Shown here one piece after another: positions 34,262 through 45,927 of a stretch of 64,000 nucleotides of DNA. The notes beneath the pieces are model-generated. The model was not told the DNA's origin, did not search any database, and saw nothing but the letters and a program-made list of their open reading frames with translations. Every line of letters starts with the position of its first letter. The first letter of the stretch is position 1. This DNA is from Limnanthes douglasii subsp. nivea (Eukaryota; Streptophyta; Magnoliopsida; Brassicales; Limnanthaceae): positions 102,557,278 through 102,621,277 of the forward strand of contig JAUPFV010000003.1 of assembly GCA_036936605.1 (NCBI GenBank). Reading direction: 5' to 3'. The position numbers were made by a program, and so were the translations under genes.

Positions 34262-37200
34262 ATGATAAAGATAACTAACTGGAATACAAGAGGCCTGAAT
34301 AATAAGCCTACTTTGAGAAGGCTCCTTTCAATCATCGAAGATAACAAATCAAAAATTTTGTCCATTCAAGAGCCCATGGCTGATTCTAGCAAGTTGGATG
34401 GTGTGTCTAGTGTTCTTGGGTTCAAAATTTCTATTTCAAACAGCTCCAATAAGGTTTGGATCTTATGGAATGATGATGTTGAAGTCAGTATTCTTAAGGA
34501 TCATGATCATCTTATTCACATGGCTGTTTCTTATCCTGGTTGTGATACTATGTTCAAATTTTCTGTGGTCTATGCCAAGAGTCAACGCTTGCTTAGAGTT
34601 GATCTTTGGAATCAGATGAGAATGGTTGCTTCAAATGAAACCCCTTGGATCATTACAGGTGACTTTAATGCCATCACATGTTCGGAGGATCAGATTGGAT
34701 GTTCAACTTATGATCATGCAAGTACCAATGACTTCAATGAAGCTATAAGAAAGTGTAATCTAAAAGATGTAGGGTACATTGGCTCGAGATACACTTGGAA
34801 TAGAGGCACGCGTTGGAAAATATTGGACAGAACTTTGGCAAATGAGTTGTGGATCAACACCTTCAAGGAAACCCAGGTGTATCACATAGTCAGAACATGT
34901 TCAGACCATGCTCCCTTTTTAATTCAGTCTAGCTTTACTTCTAATAATATCAATTGTAAAAAAAGTTTTAAATTTTTAAATGCCTTGACTAATGATGATA
35001 GTTTCATGAGCACTGTAACGCAGAATTGGAACTTGCCTTGCAAGGGTAACCAAGGTCAGGTCTTTTGGTATAAGCCGAGGAGACTTAAAAGTTTCTTAAA
35101 GAAATGGAATTCTAATACTTTTGGCAACATTTTCAATAAGGTTAAGGAGACTGTTGAGGTTGTCAAGCGAATGGAAAACATTCATCTTGAAACTAATACC
35201 AATGCTTCTAAGGCTGAACTCTCTAAATCTAACATCATGTACTTGAAAGCCATCAGGAATGAAGAGAGCTTCTGGCATAAAAAATGTTACAATGGCTGGC
35301 TTAAAGATGGTGATGGTAACACCAAGCTCTACCATGCTTGTGTGACTAAGAAAAGAAGACGTAACATCATTAAAGGGATCAAAGACAAAGGGGCTTGGAT
35401 TGATAATCCTGGTGATATTGCTAATTCTGTTGAATACTTTTTCAAATCTATTTTATCTTCTAACTCCTACACTAACAGAAATGAGGAAGTCATTTTAATG
35501 CAGGATGAGATCTTTAACAATATTCCAAATCTTCTTAAAGAAGAGGATAATGACTCCATTATCAGGCAAACCAGTAAAGAAGAAGTTTGGAGTATAATTG
35601 CTAAAATGAAAACAGACAGTGCAGCAGGGCTTGATGGCTTCAATATTTTCTTCTTTAAATCTTATTGGTCAATTATTAACATGGAACTTTATAATGCTTT
35701 TAATTTCTATCTTTCAGGAAACAGCATACCAAGTGGTATTTTTGCTACTGGTCTTTTCCTAATACCTAAAAGCTCTAATCCAACAGAGTGGAACAACTTC
35801 AGACCGATAAGTCTATGCACCATGTTTAATAGAATTCTTTCAAACCTTATTAACTCTAGATTATCAAATATCTTGACTAACATTATATCTAAGATGCAGG
35901 GAGCCTTTGTTAAAGGCAGGCTTATTCATGAAAACATCATAATCACTAAGTAATTGATTCATGATATTGATAGAAAGCCAAAAACTGGAAATGCTATCAT
36001 ACAACTTGATATGTCAAAAGCATTCGATAAATTATCTCATGCATTCATCCTAAAAGTTTTAGCATGCTTTGGATTCTCTGATCATTCTATTAACTTAATA
36101 CATAATATGATTACAAATGTGCATATTTCTGTTCTCATTAATGGCTCTATAAATGGTTACTTTAAGCAAAATAAAGGCTTAAGGCGAGGAGACCCTTTGT
36201 CTCCTAGCCTGTTTATTCTTGCTGAAGAGGTTTTGCTTAGAGGGATTTACAATCTTTTTTAAAGTAATAACAATCTTATCTATGCTTCTAGGTCTAACTT
36301 CCTGGTGCCCTGCCTAGCCTTTGCAGATGATGTCTTGATCTTCACAAACTGCAGGACCAGCTCTATTGAACTGCTAAGCAACCTGTTGGATAAGTATCAG
36401 CTTATCTCTGGCCAATCTGTGAACAAGGAAAAAACGAAGCTGATTATATCAAGAAGAGCTAATCAATCTATTACAAATAACATCAAGATTAAAGCATGCT
36501 TCAATACTGACACTATACCATTCAAGTACTTGGGAATAACTATTGCAAGAAACAATAGAGGGAAGTATTACTCTACTCTTCTTGACAAAGTTTAGGATAA
36601 AATAGTAGAGTGAGACCTAAAGAACTTGTCATTTGGGGGCAGGTTAACATTAATCACTAATGTTTTAATACCAATTATGCATTATTGGATGCAAAACACC
36701 CTTGTCCATAATATTATCATCAAGAAAATAGAGTCTTATTTTAACAGATTCTTGTGGAGATCAAACTATAATGTAAAGACCATCCACTGGTCTAACTGGA
36801 ATCATCTTTGCAAACCCTTTGATGAGGGTGGTTTAAACATTAAAAGCTTATATGATATTCAACAAGCATTCTCTCATAAGTTGTGGTATATTTTCAGGAA
36901 CAACAATAGCTTATGGGCTACAATGATGTACAAGACATACTGCACTGATTCTCATGCTCTCAGAACTAAATGCAAAACAACAGACTCAACAGTATGGAAA
37001 AGACTTCATGCTATCAAAAACTCTGGTGAGAAACACATTAAATGGAGGCTTGGACAAGGTCATATGGACTTTTGGTTAGAAGATTGGCATGACAAACCTC
37101 CAATGATAAGTGATACTAACTCTTATAACTAGTATTGAAATGCTAGTGTAAACTCTTTTTGGAAAAACAATAGTTGGGATTACAATGTTTTACACAATAT

Positions 37201-37945
37201 CTTGCCTAATAACAGAGTTAATCACATTTCAAAATACAAAATTGATACTACTAAACCAGATAAAATCATTTGGAAGCTTTCAAATAACCAGGGTTTTGAT
37301 ACTAAGTCCACTTGGGAAATTATTAGAACCACTTATACCAAGTCAAGCATGTTCTTAAGAATTTGAAGCCCTTCAATACCTAAAACATACTCTTTTTTAT
37401 GTTGGAAGCTCTTAAAATGTTACATTCCTATAGATAGTAATATTATGAAAAAACAAACTAGTATGGCCTCAAAATGCCAATTCTGTAACAACTGTGAAGA
37501 GAAAAACCATCTCTTCGTAAGTTGTTGCTTTGCTTGGCCTCTTTGGAACTATTTTAGTTGTCTTTTTAAGATAAATGTTGGAAGGCATATGGTCCTAACA
37601 TATATATTGCACTCCTGGTTTTGGTTCTCTAAAGGCAAAAAACATATAATTCACATAATTCCTCAAGTTATATGTTAGGAGTTCTGGAGAAACAGGAACC
37701 TGGCAAAGTTCTCTGGATCTTTTGATTCTGTCAAAAAGGCTAGAGACAGAATTACTTATATTATTAAGAGCATGGATATGGCTAATATGTTATCATACAA
37801 ACATTGGACTAATTCTTATCATGCTGATGTATCTCTAGGTTGTAACTCAGTTAGAAACAGCAAAGAAGCACCAAAATACCTGAAATGGATAGTTGAAAAA
37901 GTTCCGTATAGGTGTAACAACATCGTATTCTAAACTACGGAAACC
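34262..37945 (+). pseudogene. LINE-B ORF2: endonuclease and reverse transcriptase
   Basis: A single frame continues from ATG 34262 to about 37945, broken only by stops (35951, 36258, 36593, 36611, 37130 and a few more). The endonuclease starts MIKITNWNTRGLN and has SIQEPM, TGDFNAITCSED and CSDHAPFL (34262-34930), the expected metal-binding and catalytic positions. RT has AAGLDGFN, LDMSKAFDKLSH, GLRRGDPLSPSLF and the active site AFADDVLIF (near 36318). A C-terminal RT zinc-binding-type domain has CQFCNNCEEKNHLFVSC (near 37480). LINEs of this type nick the target and copy their RNA there. Confidence 0.88.
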
Positions 37946-37983
37946 AATCCGAACAACTGAGTTGATAAAGTCACAGAAACATT

Positions 37984-38660
37984 TCAAATGGAAGTTTTAA
38001 ACTGAGGTAAAAAAGTAGCTTCAAGTAACTCACTTGCGATAGAGTTAATAATTTTATCAAATGTAATTGTTCCGAAAACCTTATCAGCAATGTCAAACTC
38101 TTTAAGAATATCCAATAACCTCATCACCAGAGTGCGGAGGTTCCAGCAACCAGGAAGCAAGGTTTCTTTTTTGTAACGTCCAGCTCGAGTCAATGTAATG
38201 CATTACAACACTATTTATTTGAAATTACGAATGTTCGTCCAGAAAATAGATGTAAAAGAAAAAGCAGTAGTTGGTGTTAATTTGGAAAAATCAGAAATTA
38301 ACTTCTGTTTCCGATTCTTAAACATCTTTAAGCAAGTAGAGATTGTTGTTCGTTTAGAAACAGCACAACTATTAGGATTCATACGAAATATAAGTCTCAT
38401 AAAAGATAATTTTTCACCCATATTAAAAACAATATCATCAGTAACATCGAACCTAACTAAAGCATCTCTCATTTTCTTATGAGTGTACTTGACAAATTTC
38501 ATTTCACCATCGTTGGTGACAACTATTTGAGTTTCGACATCGACCGTCCTCTCTGATTTTATATGTTTTGTGTTTATGTGACAACTGAGAGTATCAAAGC
38601 AATCACCATCTTCATCATCATATTCATAATAAAACGATTCTGATTCTCACGAGTTATAAT
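37984..38660 (-). pseudogene. hAT-type transposase fragment
   Basis: The minus strand from 38640 reads DTLSCHINTKHIKSE (resembling the last His ligands of a BED zinc finger). KMRDALVRFDVTDDIVF, NSCAVSKRTTISTCLKMF and AFSFTSIFWTN follow, matching the plant hAT order (PF..VE...F, SR.T...D....Y, LTTD.WTS). Then LLDILKEFDIADKVFGTITF occupies the position of the catalytic-core strand. The catalytic aspartates and the dimerisation domain are missing or changed. The orientation is opposite to LINE-B, which abuts it. Confidence 0.7.
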
Positions 38661-39655
38661 ATCGTCTATACGACCACATAACAATCCCCAAATGACGATC
38701 AATGGTACCCTTATGCAGGACTCCTTAATCAAGAAGAACCATCTTGGATTAGTCTCATTAGCATGACCTGAAGAGATAAGTCTCACTCGCAACCTTTATT
38801 GCACCAAGAACAAAATCCAAACATGTTTCGCGAGTATCGTTCCAACTCTGTAAAACTCCGTAAGAATCTATTAGTTTGTTTTTATGACACGAAGCGATTG
38901 AATGACAACTACTCCATCCCATGAAGGAATACCTGTAACATTTTCACCCTAAAATGGTAGTATTAACAAGAACAATATAATGTAGAGACAAGGATAAATC
39001 GCTCTACTTTTCATTATGTAAGAAGGAAAACAAGAACTGAAAACAAAGAAAAAGAAGTGATAGTTTAAATATTGGCAAAGAAAAAATATAATCCTGAAAG
39101 TGAGAATACATGTTAAGCAGTCCCGGTAGGAGACCTTCATGTTTATCGAAAATCTCTCGGACACTATGACCCGAGGGATACCTCCCATGCCAGTACACCG
39201 GCGAGTGTCGAGATCGAAGTGGCATCTGTCCATTGATTAAGGTTCAGAAAGAAATCCAAACCCACCCATATAAACTAAAAAGCAAGTACACAAGGACAAG
39301 GACATTATACCGAAACTCAGTAGACATAGCGTTTCCTGTATACATAATAAATTCACAATTTCTCCTCTAAAGAGGAAAATACGGTTGAAGAGGATTACAA
39401 ACGAGATCTTGTACACATTACATAGTCAAATTTTTATCCGATTGAAATATAGGTAGCCTAGTCATCAGGTTCATATTTTAATAATATAATCAACAAATAT
39501 CGTCAAGTAATAGTTCCACAATATCTAAATTACAGAGTATACAACGATTTTCAGACTAGCATACAACACAACCAAACGAAATAAATATCCGAGAAAAAGT
39601 GTTAAGGTCAGACCCCATCGATCCCAAAATCAAAGCGAGAGACTTAAACCGAATG
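38661..39655. other. Unassigned sequence between hAT fragment and Tat-3
   Basis: 38661-39240 may hold the missing N-terminal part of the hAT element, but I recognise no domain. A minus-strand open stretch at 39233-39120 (GMGGIPRVIVSERFSINMK) is unassigned. 39241-39655 shows no coding signs and is the left insertion flank of Tat-3. Confidence 0.4.
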
Positions 39656-39660
39656 ACAGT

Positions 39661-40067
39661 TGATGAGTCTGGATCCTGTAACCACTTCGGACAAGGGCAG
39701 TTCGGACAAAGATTACCTAACCGGACAGGGCAGTTCGAACACCTCATCCATTGAACTGTTCGAACTAGGACTAAAGTACTTAAAAAATAAAAACTTCTTG
39801 ACTAAGCTGCTTGCTCTCCTACTAAGAGCTCATGGGTCCTTGAACATGAACCGTGTCCATTAAACATGACCCAAAAGCCCATAAAGCCCAAATGTAAGGG
39901 TATAAATACTCAACCACCAGCATTAAATATGGGTAATGAAAATTAAATACAACCAGGCTGCTTAATCCTCCCTCCACTCTTTACTTAAACATTAAATACT
40001 TTCAAACTTCCATAAAACCCCAAACAAAAATTATAAACTTACCCTCAGACGAAAATAAACCTCACCA
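39661..40067 (+). repeat. Tat-3 5' LTR
   Basis: 407 bp, TGATGAGTC to CCTCACCA, with the TATA box TATAAATA at 39901. Pairs with 49325-49732. Confidence 0.95.
39901..39908 (+). promoter_or_regulatory. TATA box of the Tat-3 LTR promoter
   Basis: TATAAATA, identical in both LTRs (second copy at 49565-49572). It would place element transcription start about 30 bp downstream, giving the U3/R boundary near 39935. Confidence 0.65.
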
Positions 40068-40069
40068 AA

Positions 40070-40091
40070 TTGGCGACCACAGTGGGAGGAC
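40070..40091 (+). other. Tat-3 primer-binding site
   Basis: Two bases after the LTR the sequence reads TGGCGACCACAGTGGG. TGGCGAC followed by a G-rich stretch is what the 3' end of a plant arginine tRNA would pair with, and arginine-tRNA priming is reported for Ogre/Tat elements. The tRNA assignment is from memory, not a search. Confidence 0.65.
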
Positions 40092-40140
40092 GACGGTGCC
40101 TGAATTCAGCATTCGAAACCAACAAGAAAAATCAGTCCAA

Positions 40141-41700
40141 ATGAATCCGGACGCCCCGGAAATACCACAAGCTTTGCTTGAAGTGGTGGGTGAAAATGAT
40201 GAATATACCATCGAGGAGCGTGATAGATTAAAGGACGAGATAGAAGCTCTGAGGTCAGAAAAGGCTAAGATGGGCATGAAAGAGAAGTCAAAAGCATCAG
40301 TTGCTCATCATACCGATAACCCTAGAGAGCATGAGTCTTTGAAGACTCATGTGAGTACCAAAACGACTCATGCCAGCTCCAAAAAGTCTCACCGGTCTAA
40401 GCCAGTGGAGAGTCTGACTCAGACTCAGAGTCTTCTGGAAACTCCTCGGACGGGGATGGAGTTGAAGAGTCCTTATCCTCCAGAAGTGATGAGGGCCGAT
40501 CCAAAAAGAAGCAAACGTTGATTAAAAAGTATTCAAGAAAAAGGGATAGACATGGGAAATTGAAGAAGAATATAGGCAAAGGATCATCTCACAGCCGGAG
40601 GCATGTAGATCGGATGCTGATGGATCCTTTTACCTTCCACGATGAACCAGGTATCTTTGCAACTCCCAATGAGGATACTGTGTTCAATCGTGGCCGGAAT
40701 TGGAGACAATCTCCATTGTCTTCCAAGATTCTATCCGGAAACCTCCCTAAGAGGTTCGATAACACTAAAATAGAGAAATACGATGGCAGTACTGATCCGG
40801 ACAACCATTTAGAGCAATTTAAAAACTTCATGATGAATTTTGATGATGACGACAAGTTACTCTGTAGAGCATTCTCCCAATCCTTTACGGGGAGTGCTCT
40901 AAAGTGGTATAACAGTCTACCTAAAGGCTGCATTAAGAATTTTGATACCTTTTGGGTGGCCTTTCGAAGGCAGTTTGTTGGGAGTAAAGAGGTGAAGGGC
41001 AATGGGGACACAATAATCCATTGTGCCCAAGAACCAAACGAATCACTGAAAGAATACATAAGTCGTTTTGTAAACACCAAAAATGGGTTGGATGATTTCT
41101 TCGAGCAAGTAGCAATAACATCTTTGAGACAGGGCTTAAACCCTGGAAATTTGGCTGATTCAGTGACCAGAAAGAAAGCCATGACTTGGGGAGGTTTGCT
41201 GAATCAGGTCGGAAAGCAAATCAATATTGATGAAACAAAGAAAATTAGGGTGCACAGGCAGGTGAGGTCTGCCCCGGTTGCACCAAACCCCAACCAAAAT
41301 CAGTCCGGGAACAAGACCAGGGAGACCGGACAGGGGCATAACAGGGCTAAAGCTCAATCTCAGCCAGCTGCACCTGCCCAGAGTCAACAATCTAGAAATA
41401 AGAGAGGGCCTTGGGTTCAACCGGAGTGGTTCGCAGAATTAAAAGAAAGTATGGCCACCATTTATGATAAAACAAAGGAAGAAGTGCACTATAGAAGACC
41501 GGCCGCACTTACAATTTTCGGAGGGGATACTAAGACAGCTCCCACTGCTTCTTCAATGAAGAGGCAAGTTCATACTTTAGCCACCCAGCTAGAAGGATGC
41601 ATGACCTCTTATCAATCACAAATTCCAATTCCCTTCATTGTTTTCGATGAAGATGACTTAAGGGATATAGCAGGCCCTCATGAAGATGTTGTTGTCATAT
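40141..41700 (+). pseudogene. Tat-3 gag
   Basis: ATG 40141 (MNPDAPEIPQALLEV) opens an N-terminal charged helical region. A frame change near 40390-40410 leads into a Ser/Asp-rich linker (SGESDSDSESSGNSS) and the gag domain (40740-41200). That domain has LPKRFDNTKIEKYDGSTDP, DNHLEQFKNFMMNF, ALKWYNSLPKG and FRRQFVGSKEVKG. A Gln/Pro/Ala-rich stretch follows. No CCHC zinc knuckle is visible. A TGA at 41701 (GGA in the Tat-2 relative) separates it from protease. Gag builds the virus-like particle. Confidence 0.85.
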
Positions 41701-42146
41701 GAGCATCCATTGGGGGAAATGACATAAGACGAATCTTGGTGGATACTGGAAGCTCAGCCAATATCCTCTTCTTAACCACTTACAAAAAGATGAAAAATCC
41801 AGCTGTAATTCAGCATTCGGACAGATCAATTGTGGGTTTCACTGGGAGCTCAGCAGATGTGATCGGGGAGTTCGAAGAGGAAGTTTTGTTGGGCAAGGGC
41901 CCTTTCATGAAGATAGTCAGGATACTTTTTGTTGTGGTGGATTGTCCCACTTGTTATAATGCTATTTTAGGGAGGTCTTGGCTTTGTAGGATGCATGCAG
42001 TGGCCTCGACAGTCCACCAATGTTTGAAATATGTTGTTCAAGGACAAGTGGGAGTTGTCCGAAGCAGTCAAAAGGTTGCAAGAGAGTGTTATGCTACAAC
42101 ACTGGCTCCACGGACGTTGGGGGCAGTTTGTATCAACGAAAAATAG
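41701..42146 (+). pseudogene. Tat-3 aspartic protease
   Basis: The active site LVDTGSSANILF is intact near 41740, followed by the flap-like SIVGFTGSSADVIG and the family motif YNAILGRSWLCRMHAVAST. A retropepsin dimer would cut the gag-pol polyprotein. It is read after the TGA at 41701, which in Tat-2 is a glycine codon, so the stop is most simply a GGA-to-TGA mutation. Regulated readthrough is a less likely alternative. Confidence 0.85.
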
Positions 42147-42278
42147 CAATTTGAGGGGCTTTCTGGGGGTGTGGGTGAAATTGATGACCCCAGAGAGACC
42201 CCTGGAGTATTGATACCGGGTTAAGAAGTTGAAATACATTCTATAGAAGAAGGAAAAAGTGTTAAGATAAGGTCCAAA

Positions 42279-44130
42279 ATGTCGTCCGAACTGAAGAATA
42301 GAATGTTGAAGTTTCTAAAAGACCATCAGCATGTTTTTGCTTGGTTCATTGCTAATGTAACTGGGGTTCCAGCAGATATTATATCACATCACCTATCCAT
42401 TCAGAGAGACATAGCACCTGTGGTACAAAAGAGAAGGGCTTTTTCCAAAAAAAAGGCTGATGTTATTGTTTAAGAAGTTGACAGGCTCACAAAATGGGGC
42501 ATATAAAGGAGTCTCAACATCCTTTGTGGACTGCCAATCCGGTCTTGGTGAAAAAGAAAAATGGCAAGTGGCGTATGTGCATTGACTTCACAGATCTCAA
42601 TAGGGCTTGCCCAAAAGATTTATATCCAGTCCCCCAGATTGATCAGCTAGTAGATTCCACTTCTGGGAATAAGCTACTATCTTTCATGGATGCTTTCTCC
42701 AGGTACAATCTGATTCAAGTAGATCTGAAGGATCAGGAGCATACCACGTTTGTCACTGACAAGGGTCTTCATTGCTACAAGGTGATGCCATTTGGATTGA
42801 AAAATGCTGGGGATACTTATCAGAGATTGGTGAACAAAGCCTTTGCTGATCAAATTGGAAGAAATATGGAAGTATACATTGATGACATGATGGTGAAAAG
42901 TATTGATGAACAACTACACTTGGCAGACCTCTAAGAAACTTTTGCTAATTTAGTAAAAGTGAATTTAAAGCTAAATCTAGAAAAATGTGTGTTCGGAGTG
43001 CAGTCCGGGAAATTCCTAGGTTATATAATAAGTGAGCAAGGGATACAGCCCGATCCGGACCAGCTTAATGCTTTATTCCAAATGGAGCCTCCTCGGAATG
43101 TTAAAGGAGTACAACGGTTGACTGGGAGGTTGGCTGCTTTAAATCGATTCATCTCAAGGTCTTCGGACAGATGTGCCCCGTTTTTTCAAACTCTAAAGGG
43201 TGCAAAGGGATTTGACTGAACTTCACAATGCGATGAGGCCTTCAATGAGATTAAGAAACATCTGTCCTCCCCCAAGACTTTATTTAAACCTGTTGATGGA
43301 GAGACACTCTTCGTATACTTGGCAGTTTTAAGTTGTGCCATCATTGCTGTATTGGTACGAGAGGTGGATAATTACCCCCATCCAGTGTACTACATCAGCA
43401 AGAGCTTGATAGATGCAGAAAAACGCTATTTAAAGCTCGAAAAATTAGCATTAGCCTTGGTTATTGCTGCAAGGAAGATGAGGCCTTATTTTCAGGCTCA
43501 TCCTATTATCGTCCGGACATCTTTTCCTTTGAAGAATTTCCTTCAAAAGGCAGACATTTCAAGTAGAATGACTAAAAGGTCAGTAGAATTGGGGGACTTC
43601 GATATTGATTTTGCTCCTCGAACATCAGTCAAAGCCCAACCTGTGGCTGAATTTTTAGTTGAATTCCACATTAATAGGGATTCAGAGCAAACTACTGAGA
43701 TGAAAGACAAAAAGGTCTGGGTCGTTCGGACGGATGGTGGATCCAGTACTATTGGATGTGGTGCAGGGGTATGCTTGAATTCTCCATATGGTGACAAAAC
43801 GTACCAGCCTATATGTTTTTCTTTTAGGGCTTCCAACAATGAGTCCGAATACGAAGCAACTATAGCTGGTTTAAAGTTAGCTTATATTTGTGGGGCCAAA
43901 AGGGTCAAGCTGATGAATGATTTCCCAGCTTCTTATCCACTATGCGCAAGGTCAATCTGAGGCAAAAATGAGCAACTAGTGAAGTACTTACTTCTTCTTA
44001 AAAATGAAGCACTTAAGTTCAAAAGCGTTGTTTATGAGCATATACCCCGGGGCAGAGAATGAACTAGCAGATTCATTGGCAACCATAGCATACACTGAGT
44101 TATATCCTTGGATCCACGTACTGAAGAGCC
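42279..44130 (+). pseudogene. Tat-3 reverse transcriptase and two RNase H domains
   Basis: RT (42494-43219) carries GHIKESQHPLW, NPVLVKKKNGKWRMCIDF, SFMDAFSRYNLIQV, MPFGLKNAGDTYQRLV and the catalytic YIDDMMVKS. A frame change near 42490 and stops at 42932 (likely GAA) and 43217 (likely TGG) interrupt it. The Ty3 RNase H (43319-43690) contains HPVYYISKSLIDAEKRYLKL. The second RNase H (43700-44130) has VWVVRTDGGSSTIGCGAG, NNESEYEATIAGLKLA and ENELADSLATIA, the archaeal-like type acquired by Tat elements. Two compensating frame changes lie near 43920-43990. Confidence 0.9.
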
Positions 44131-44149
44131 CTTCCATTCAACTTAATAT

Positions 44150-45431
44150 GGGCAAAGAGGAACAAATTTTTTATATACAGATGAAACAACCTCAATATTG
44201 GAGATTTCCTCTCCTGCAGTATCTCTCTGATGGCATCCTGCCTCCGGATAAATCACTAGCAAGAAAACTGAAGCACAAGGCTCGTGGTTTTATCATACTG
44301 AGAGACGTTCTGTATAAAAAGTCTTACAGTAAACCTCTTCTGCGATGTTTGGGAGATGATGAGTCTCAAGTAGTCCTCTCTGAATCGCATGATGGTGAGG
44401 GATCCGCTCACTGTGGATTCAGGGCTCTAACAAGGAGAGTTTTACTGGCTGGCTATTATTGGCCCTCTATAATGCGGGATGCTAAGGAGCTGGTGAGAAG
44501 GTGTGATCCATGCCAGAGATATAGCAACGAAATTCATGTCCCAGCCATCCCTTTAGAGTCAATTTCTGAGCCTATACCTTTTGCTCGATGGGGGTTGGAT
44601 TTGGTGGGACCTCTTCCTATGGCGTCCGGAGGACGCAGAACTATAATTGTTGCTATAGATTACTTTTCGAAGTGGATTGAAGCTGCCCCCCTGGCGGGAA
44701 CAACATCAAAAGCTGTCATAAAATTCATTTTATCCAACATCTGTTGCAGATTCGGTGTTCCACAAAAGATAACGACAGACAATGGGCCACAGTTCGACAA
44801 TAGGGAAATGAAAGTTTCTATTCCTCAATGGGTATACAACATTGTTTCTCTTCACCTTTCCACCCACAAGCGAATGGAAAGGTTGAAGTGGCTAACAGAA
44901 CTATACTGTCCGGTTTAAAGAAGAATTTGGATGGGGTTGCTGGGAAGTGGCCTAGCTATTTACAAGAGGTCTTTTTGGCCTACCGGACTACACGTGGGGC
45001 TGCGACACAGGAGTCACCCTTTGCCTTCGTCTATGGGATGGATGCAATAGCTCCCATAGAAGCAACTCTCCCATCATTTCGGGTTCACAACTTCTCCGAA
45101 CACGCTAACGAAGTGGCAATCAGAGGTCAGCTTGACCTAATAGAGGAAAGACGTTAAGGGTCACCTTAGAGCTGCACACTATCAGGGTTTGATGAGAAGC
45201 AAGTTTGCTTCTAAAGTTAAAAGAAGAGATTTCCATCCGGGGGACAAGGTATTGAGGAAAGTCTTCTTACACACTAAAGAGAAGTTGCTCGGCAAACTGG
45301 CCCCAACTTGGGAAGGACCTTATATGGTCATTGAAAGGCTTAAACCTGGAACATATTGCCTAGAAGACAAGGATGGAAGGGTTTGGAACCACCCTTGGAA
45401 TATTGAGCATCTCCGGATGTACTTGGAGTAG
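44150..45431 (+). pseudogene. Tat-3 integrase
   Basis: The zinc finger (44385-44520) has H-x5-H (HDGEGSAH) and CDPCQRY. The catalytic core has the first Asp in WGLDLVGPLP, the second in TTDNGPQFDNREMK, and the Glu in FHPQANGKVEVANR. The C-terminal part is FHPGDKVLRKVFLHTKEKLL then WEGPYMVIERLKPGTY, ending at the TAG at 45429. Frame changes near 44810 and 45160-45185 break the reading. Integrase joins the cDNA to host DNA, here with 5-bp staggered cuts. Confidence 0.88.
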
Positions 45432-45488
45432 CAGCTATGTAAATATTTACTTGTTTAAAGATCCATGTAAATATTTGGGGGCATACTC

Positions 45489-45527
45489 TTTCCCACCCTG
45501 GTGGCGCGGGGAGGTTTTAATGAGGTG
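45489..45527 (+). other. Conserved block downstream of pol (Tat-3 copy)
   Basis: TTTCCCACCCTGGTGGCGC then GGGGAGGTTTTAATGAGG, preceded by the G-rich ATTTGGGGGCATACTC (45473-45488). All three Tat elements share it just after the integrase stop, although flanking non-coding DNA is unrelated. The G run could act as an internal purine tract. That is only a hypothesis. Confidence 0.7.
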
Positions 45528-45927
45528 TCTAGGTTTTTTTATAAAATTTGATGCCTTCTTAAAAATTCGAAGTGTTCTTACTTTGTTTCTTGTCATAACA
45601 TCGAGATAAAGGAATGATGACTACTTAAACATTTGTCATCGGAGAATTTAAACACTCTCACTTTGAAATGCTTATGAAATAACTAAGGGCTATTTAAACA
45701 CTAGCCACCAAAATTGAAACAAACTATGAAAGGATGCAAGAATTGTGCAGAACAAAGATGTTCATTGAAATAACCGAAGTGCCGTGGACTTCCAAGGACT
45801 TTTAAATTTTCAAACAAAACAAAATACCTGTCCGGTCAAATACCGGGCACCATTACAAAAACACCTTGGCCTTCCAAGGACTTTAATTCAGATAGATAAC
45901 ATAAGAGATGGAAAGATAATTCATAAT

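Larger units (their letters stand above)
32840..37960 (+). mobile_element. LINE-B, near full-length plant L1-type retrotransposon
   Basis: A 5' leader (from about 32840) is followed by ORF1 (32911-34176) and ORF2 (34262 to about 37945), with no frameshift needed in either, only stop codons. Domain order: DUF4283, zinc knuckle, endonuclease, reverse transcriptase, RT-associated zinc-binding domain. The 3' end near 37960 has no visible poly(A), and I found no target duplication, so the boundaries are approximate. It is the best-preserved of the three LINEs. Confidence 0.9.

Noticed and set aside
40589..41182. 197-residue minus-strand frame inside Tat-3 gag
   Set aside because: Shadow of gag; no domain, and the sense frame matches gag in Tat-1 and Tat-2.
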